From Methylococcaceae bacterium NSP1-2 (GTDB lineage: Bacteria > Pseudomonadota > Gammaproteobacteria > Methylococcales > Methylomonadaceae): DNA of 35,885 nucleotides. The notes beneath the pieces were generated by a model, which saw only the letters and a program-made list of their open reading frames with translations, made no database searches and had not been told where the DNA came from. The position numbers and the translations under genes are program-made. Positions 33,484-35,885 of the stretch are shown here, piece by piece (within the stretch, counting starts at the first letter, position 1; every line of letters begins with the position of its first letter). The stretch spans positions 1 through 35,885 of the forward strand of contig NQJH01000001.1 of NCBI GenBank assembly GCA_002256685.1, read 5' to 3'.

Positions 33484-34119
33484 ATGACTCGCATCACTAT
33501 GTCTATTCAAAAAGAATTTGTACTGCGTTATCAAATAGACGGGCATGTCAGGTTTCAAATACCCGCGCGGATTTGTGAAACGACTATCGCTAAAGCAATC
33601 ACCGATGGCATTTTGGCAATAGACGGTGTGTATCGCGTCAATCTCTATCGTAACCAACATAAATTGTCGATTCGTTTTCAAGAATCAGTGTGTGATTTTA
33701 AGACACTGGCACGGCAACTATCTGAGTTGCTTGCTGATTTAGAAAAAAACGGTGAGTTTGAGCAAAAAACGGTTGCCGAAACGGGACGAATCTTGGCGTG
33801 GAAAGAACGCGCCAAAGCTAAATTAAATAGTTTTAAAGCCACGCGCTGGGCGAAAGAAAAATACGGCGATGTGAAAGAAACCGTGCAGGCGGCTAAAATC
33901 ATTACTAAGTTGGGTATGAAAAAACCCTCAGCGTTTGTTAATGATCCCGAAAAAGCCATGATTGATTTTTTCAATGATATTTTGGTGCTGTTTCTCATTA
34001 GACTCCATTGGACAAATATCACCCAACAATGGTTATTAAAGCCGCTTAAATATCGTTATGAATGGATGGCTTTATTTTATATGTTCTTCTTATTGGTACG
34101 TTCGCGTAAAAAGAAATAG
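33484..34119 (+). CDS. HMA2-type (heavy-metal-associated-like) protein with C-terminal TM segments
   Basis: The 211-residue protein has an N-terminal ferredoxin-like HMA2 domain: LRYQIDGHVRFQIPAR, then AIDGVYRVNLYRNQHKLSIRF and a helix. It lacks the CxxC of true HMA domains. A long basic helical middle (about residues 85-150: WKERAKAKLNSFKATRWAKE) follows. The C-terminus is hydrophobic (FFNDILVLFLIRLHW and WMALFYMFFLLVRSRKKK), probably two membrane-associated helices. Such HMA2 proteins commonly accompany P1B ATPases with an extra N-terminal HMA2 domain, as is the case here. The role is unknown; docking with the ATPase is possible. The start at ATG 33484 abuts a terminator T-run, so ATG 33499 may be the real start. 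Confidence 0.75.
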   Translation: MTRITMSIQKEFVLRYQIDGHVRFQIPARICETTIAKAITDGILAIDGVYRVNLYRNQHKLSIRFQESVCDFKTLARQLSELLADLEKNGEFEQKTVAETGRILAWKERAKAKLNSFKATRWAKEKYGDVKETVQAAKIITKLGMKKPSAFVNDPEKAMIDFFNDILVLFLIRLHWTNITQQWLLKPLKYRYEWMALFYMFFLLVRSRKKK

Positions 34120-34141
34120 TTTTTGGTACGCAGTGAATCAC

Positions 34142-34160
34142 TGTTATTAAGTTAATAACA
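34142..34160. promoter_or_regulatory. Perfect 19-bp palindrome
   Basis: TGTTATTAAGTTAATAACA is a perfect 9-1-9 dyad, 150 bases before the P-type ATPase start. It has operator-like form. It may instead be a small RNA hairpin at the end of the HMA2 gene. Confidence 0.4.
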
Positions 34161-34176
34161 CACGTTGTGCAGGAGT

Positions 34177-34198
34177 AAAACAGCTTTAGCTGTTTTTT
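34177..34198 (+). terminator. Intrinsic terminator after the HMA2 protein gene
   Basis: AAAACAGC-TTTA-GCTGTTTT is a perfect 8-bp stem (34177-34184 and 34189-34196) ending in TTTTTT, 57 bases past the stop. It works in the plus direction. Confidence 0.6.
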
Positions 34199-34200
34199 AG

Positions 34201-34220
34201 CCAATAGCTAAAGCTATTGG
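34201..34220. repeat. Second hairpin of a tandem pair
   Basis: CCAATAGC-TAAA-GCTATTGG is a perfect 8-bp stem with a 4-nt loop, directly beside the terminator and built on the same centre (AGC-TTTA/TAAA-GCT). The two resemble a dimeric palindromic repeat of the kind scattered between bacterial genes. Confidence 0.45.
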
Positions 34221-34310
34221 ATTCCTGTCATTGCTTAATACTTGGCTAAAACCCTCGGAGGTTTATCCAACTACCTCGCTACACACACTCACTCTGAGAG
34301 TTCTACAGTC

Positions 34311-35885
34311 ATGGACATGCAAACCTTCACCCCGACACACTACAAGCTCATTCACCAATTAACCAGACGAATCAGAATCATTTCGCCTGTGTTAAAAAAC
34401 GATGCTGAACGCAGCACCATTTTTGAAATCATTCTCAAAAAAAGACCTGAAATAAAAAAAGTTCGTTCAGTCGTTGCCTTGGGTTGTGTGATTATTGAAT
34501 TCGATCCAGCAGGATTGCCGAAAAAGAATTTATTTATTTTACTAGATGCCGTGTTGGGCAATATTGCTCAAAGGCAGGATAGTTCTCACACACCGCATAA
34601 AAAAGTATTCGATGGCAAAGTAAACGAAATAGACCTCGCGGTGGAAGGCATGAGCTGTGCCTCATGTGCCTTGCTGATTGAAATGGTACTCAAGCGTGAT
34701 GCCAGAGTAAAACAAGCCAGCGTTAATTTCGGCACATCCACGCTTACGGTACACGGGCAATTATCCAAAGCCGATGTAGACGAAAAAGTAGCGGGGTTAG
34801 GTTATAAAACCTATGCAATGGACACACTATCGCAACGCAGAAACTTAATAGATAAAGAATACCAACGCATTGCCGATGCTAAACGCCGTTTTATCTGGTC
34901 TAGTGTATTAAGTTTTCCTGTCGTCGTGGTCGGTATGAGTATGCCCAGTACCCGCTGGTTACATTGGATGCAGTTCGCGCTCACCACGCCTGTGGTGTTT
35001 TGGGCAGGTCGGTCATTTTTTATCAAAGCGTGGCGATTAGCCAAACAACGCACGGCGAATATGGATTCACTGATTGCCTTGGGTGTGGGTTCAGCTTACG
35101 GCTACAGCTTACCCGCGCTACTCAATCGCAGAGGACATCTGTATTTTGAAGCAGGCGCTGCAATTATCAGCTTTGTATTATTGGGGCGATTTTTAGAAGA
35201 ACGTGCCAAAGGCAAAGCGGGTGAAGCGATACGCCAATTGGTCGATTTACAACCGCAAACCGCTACCCGCATAACCGATGATAAAGAAACCATTGTTGGT
35301 ATTGATGACATCATCATTAATGACATCCTATTAGTCAGACCCGGTGAAAAAATTCCTACTGACGGTATTGTGATACAAGGGCTATCCACCGTTGATGAAT
35401 CAATGGTGACGGGCGAAAGTGTGCCAGTCATTAAAGACATTGGCAATAAAGTTATTGGCGGTTGTGTGAATGGTAGCGGCGTGTTACGCATACGCGCCAC
35501 CGCTGTCGGCATGGATACCGTATTAGCGGGCATTGTTCACATGGTCGATCAAGCACAATCCACTAAATTACCGATACAAAAACAAGTCGATAGAATTTCA
35601 GCGGTGTTTGTGCCGTCCGTGATGGTGTTGTCTGGATTAACAATGGCAGGTTGGTTATTGGTCGGTGCGCCGTTTGGTTTCGCGTTTGGCAATGCAATTA
35701 CTGTATTACTGATTGCTTGCCCTTGTGCATTAGGTTTAGCAACACCTGCCGCGATTATGGTCGGTGCTGGACAAGCAGCGCGGGAAGGCATTTATATTCG
35801 TAACGGCGAAAGCTTAGAAACTGCCGCTAAACTCAACGTTATCGTATTCGACAAAACGGGAACGATTACCGAAGGCAAACCCAAA
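34311..35885 (+). CDS. Cu+-type P1B ATPase (CopA-like) with N-terminal HMA2 domain, 3' end outside window
   Basis: This membrane pump expels or delivers metal with ATP; 525 codons are visible before the window ends. Residues 10-85 form an HMA2-like domain without CxxC ([20 protein letters not shown] ... [16 protein letters not shown]). A second, true HMA domain carries GMSCASC (Cys116, Cys119). TM helices begin near 195, with the conserved NMDSLIALG (250-258). The actuator domain has PGEKIPTDG and [12 protein letters not shown]. The metal-binding CPC motif (470-472) lies in [16 protein letters not shown], and DKTGT (Asp514) is the phosphorylation site. CPC with GMSCASC points to Cu+ (P1B-1 group), though HMA2-bearing relatives may have other ions. 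It follows a terminator and palindrome, so it may have its own promoter. The start could be ATG 34311 or 34317. Confidence 0.93.
   Translation, partial: MDMQTFTPTHYKLIHQLTRRIRIISPVLKNDAERSTIFEIILKKRPEIKKVRSVVALGCVIIEFDPAGLPKKNLFILLDAVLGNIAQRQDSSHTPHKKVFDGKVNEIDLAVEGMSCASCALLIEMVLKRDARVKQASVNFGTSTLTVHGQLSKADVDEKVAGLGYKTYAMDTLSQRRNLIDKEYQRIADAKRRFIWSSVLSFPVVVVGMSMPSTRWLHWMQFALTTPVVFWAGRSFFIKAWRLAKQRTANMDSLIALGVGSAYGYSLPALLNRRGHLYFEAGAAIISFVLLGRFLEERAKGKAGEAIRQLVDLQPQTATRITDDKETIVGIDDIIINDILLVRPGEKIPTDGIVIQGLSTVDESMVTGESVPVIKDIGNKVIGGCVNGSGVLRIRATAVGMDTVLAGIVHMVDQAQSTKLPIQKQVDRISAVFVPSVMVLSGLTMAGWLLVGAPFGFAFGNAITVLLIACPCALGLATPAAIMVGAGQAAREGIYIRNGESLETAAKLNVIVFDKTGTITEGKPK

Noticed and set aside
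33358-34022. Minus-strand frames over the small TM and HMA2 genes
   Set aside because: They overlap well-supported plus-strand genes and show low-complexity shadow composition.
34352-35791. Several minus-strand frames of 60-143 codons
   Set aside because: They are shadows of the P-type ATPase, whose motifs are unbroken on the plus strand.
1-35885. CRISPR arrays, tRNA or rRNA genes, prophage or transposase genes
   Set aside because: No regularly spaced repeats, tRNA-like folds, rRNA signatures or transposase/integrase motifs were found when reading both strands.

Overview
The window looks like a piece of a moderately AT-rich gammaproteobacterial chromosome. This rests on the EpsE/F/G/L-type exopolysaccharide (EPS) genes, the REP-like intergenic repeat that begins CGTCATTGC, MscL, and the HMA2/P1B-ATPase metal genes. 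A Thiotrichales- or Methylococcales-like host is plausible, but the sequence alone cannot settle it.

Layout. (1) Bases 1-1815: a palindromic MITE-like element, an AT-rich FemAB/CelD-type acetyltransferase gene and a REP-like repeat. (2) Bases 1816-14806, minus strand: a four-module nonribosomal peptide synthetase (NRPS) locus. Its first protein (5817-14806) would carry C-A-PCP, C-A-PCP and C-A-PCP. Its second (1816-5797) would carry C-A-PCP-TE. The locus is broken in at least five places: a missing N-terminal half of the first condensation domain, a GC-rich foreign segment replacing the core of A1, a deletion of about 61 nt at the C3/A3 join, a small frameshift in A3, and a frame-shifting gap in the thioesterase that removes the region of the catalytic Asp. 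A2 also lacks the conserved substrate-binding Asp. As assembled, the locus is a decayed NRPS; assembly error in its repeated parts is the main alternative. (3) Bases 15094-25363, plus strand: a tightly packed EPS operon with a priming glycosylphosphotransferase, an EpsE-like export protein, an EpsF-like chain-length regulator, an EpsG-like tyrosine-kinase relative, an EpsL-like outer-membrane barrel, a polymerase-like membrane protein, a Wzx-like flippase, a GT4 glycosyltransferase and a small single-TM protein. (4) Bases 25454-32243, minus strand: an SGNH protein with an MBOAT O-acyltransferase (probable EPS acetylation), a second GT4 glycosyltransferase, an NAD-dependent sugar epimerase, MscL and an ATP-grasp-like protein. 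(5) Bases 32521-35885, plus strand: a metal-handling cluster of a small membrane protein, a 57-residue CxxC/CCxxC metal-binding protein, a small TM protein paralogous to the last EPS-operon gene, an HMA2-type protein and a Cu+-type P1B ATPase that runs off the window.

How the parts fit: blocks 3 and 4 together supply most of a Wzx/Wzy-type exopolysaccharide pathway, including sugar supply, assembly, export and acylation. Block 5 is the best candidate for a little-described system. It sets a membrane-anchored small protein and standalone metal-binding modules beside a P1B ATPase, an arrangement that recalls the PacL/Ctp platforms of mycobacteria. No tRNA, rRNA, CRISPR array, transposase or integrase was seen.
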